Source: MnTg04 sp036443455
Lineage (GTDB): Bacteria > Pseudomonadota > Gammaproteobacteria > Steroidobacterales > MnTg04
Reading direction: 5' to 3'
Length of the DNA: 33,569 nt
Assembly (NCBI GenBank): GCA_036443455.1
Contig: JAZFYI010000013.1
Coordinates: 1 to 33,569, forward strand
The notes beneath the pieces were generated by a model. That model was not told the origin of the DNA and made no database searches. It worked only from the letters and a program-made list of their open reading frames with translations. A program made the translations under genes and the position numbers. Positions within the stretch are counted from its first letter, which is position 1, and each line of letters opens with the position of its first letter. Of this stretch, positions 32,997 to 33,569 are shown in pieces.

Positions 32997-33569
32997 GGGC
33001 TTGCTGCTCAGTCTGCTGGTGTCGATCATGCTCACCGCCTGTTCGACGCTGCCGGTCGGCATGTTTTCGAGTTCCGCGAACCGCGAAAATCCCGCGGCGT
33101 ACGAAGAAGCGCTGGCATTGATGGATAGCGGGCATCTCGAGGCCGCCGAAACGACGTTGCTGCGCCTGACAAAACGCTACCGCCGGTCCGCCGGGCCGTG
33201 GATCAATCTATCGATTATTTATGCGCGAACCCAGCGCCATGAACAGGCCGAGGCGGCATTGAACCGCGCCCTGGAGCTGGACCCGCGCAGCGCGGTTGCC
33301 TACAACCACCTCGGCATTCTTTTGCGCAGGGATGGCCGCTTCGAGAAGGCAGACCAGGCCTATGCGAAGGCGATCCGCTTCGATCCCGAATACAGCCTGG
33401 CCTATCTGAACTACGGGGTGCTTGCCGATCTGTACCTGCAGCAGCCCGAACGGGCCCTCGCATATTTTCAGCGTTACCAGGAACTGCAAGGCGAAGAAGA
33501 CCAGCAGGTCCGTCGCTGGATCATTGAGCTCGAACGACGGGTCGCCACGAAAACCGCGCAGGTGTCCCC
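32972..33569 (+). CDS. TPR lipoprotein (partial, cut by window end)
   Basis: This reading frame is open to the window end. Starting from GTG 32972 it gives VKTISTQCRGLLLSLLVS, then a lipobox MLTAC (C24). After a Ser-rich linker come about four TPR units (NPAAYEEALALMDSGHLEAAETTLLRLT, AGPWINLSIIYARTQRHEQAEAALNRALELDP, AVAYNHLGILLRRDGRFEKADQAYAKAIRFDP). GGAAATCA precedes the GTG, and the gene overlaps the large TPR gene by 25 bp. It is a lipidated periplasmic TPR protein, comparable in outline to GltE/AglT-type lipoproteins. The 3' end is missing. Confidence 0.82.

Overview
The window looks like a chromosomal segment of an aerobic to facultative, probably marine or sediment, Gammaproteobacterium. 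The basis is protein content: NADP-type isocitrate dehydrogenase, FixL/FixJ, DksA-like and FNR-like regulators, a TonB-dependent receptor, a sigma-54 promoter, and GTAG-headed REP repeats. No plasmid, phage, CRISPR array or complete insertion sequence was seen, and no rRNA or intact tRNA gene. The species cannot be named from the sequence alone.

Positions 1-9,027 hold ordinary genes, nearly all on the minus strand. In order these are the start of an alpha/beta hydrolase (cut by the window edge), a small 4-TM protein, a DUF4242-like protein (plus strand), a SpoIIAA/STAS-like protein, a CPBP intramembrane protease directly behind a D-glycerate 3-kinase, icd, a TonB-dependent receptor, a hotdog thioesterase coupled to a zinc-ribbon protein, a small conserved protein and a RIO-like small kinase. 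The thioesterase/zinc-ribbon pair is bracketed by two perfectly inverted 24-bp REP-like elements.

Positions 9,103-15,868 are a signalling block. It contains a very large AAA/STAND-like NTPase with a membrane segment, WD40-type blades and an inserted P (proprotein convertase) domain. Facing it is a receiver-only protein that has lost its phosphorylation residues, followed by a FixL-like double-PAS kinase and FixJ-like regulator. Positions 15,869-20,274 hold a structured intergenic region, a DksA/TraR zinc-finger protein, an EexN-like lipoprotein, an FNR-type regulator with all four Fe-S cysteines, a SYLF (Ysc84) protein and an ApbE flavin transferase.

The most interesting part runs from about 20,529 to the end. 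A near-perfect sigma-54 promoter precedes a c-di-GMP-I (GEMM-I) riboswitch and then a tightly packed plus-strand operon of at least ten genes. These encode a 955-aa triheme lipoprotein with a PD40/HzsA-like propeller, a small CX4CH lipoprotein, two small outer-membrane barrels (one with an SH3 domain, one a lipoprotein), a TlpA thioredoxin, a DUF4266 lipoprotein ending in GGGCGCN, a DUF3570 barrel, a coiled-coil periplasmic protein, two large TPR proteins and a TPR lipoprotein cut by the window end. All appear to be exported. My reading is a c-di-GMP-controlled envelope machine with haem and thiol redox parts and a scaffold resembling Glt-type (gliding-motility-like) envelope complexes. Individual families and the riboswitch are recognisable; the joint function is inference.
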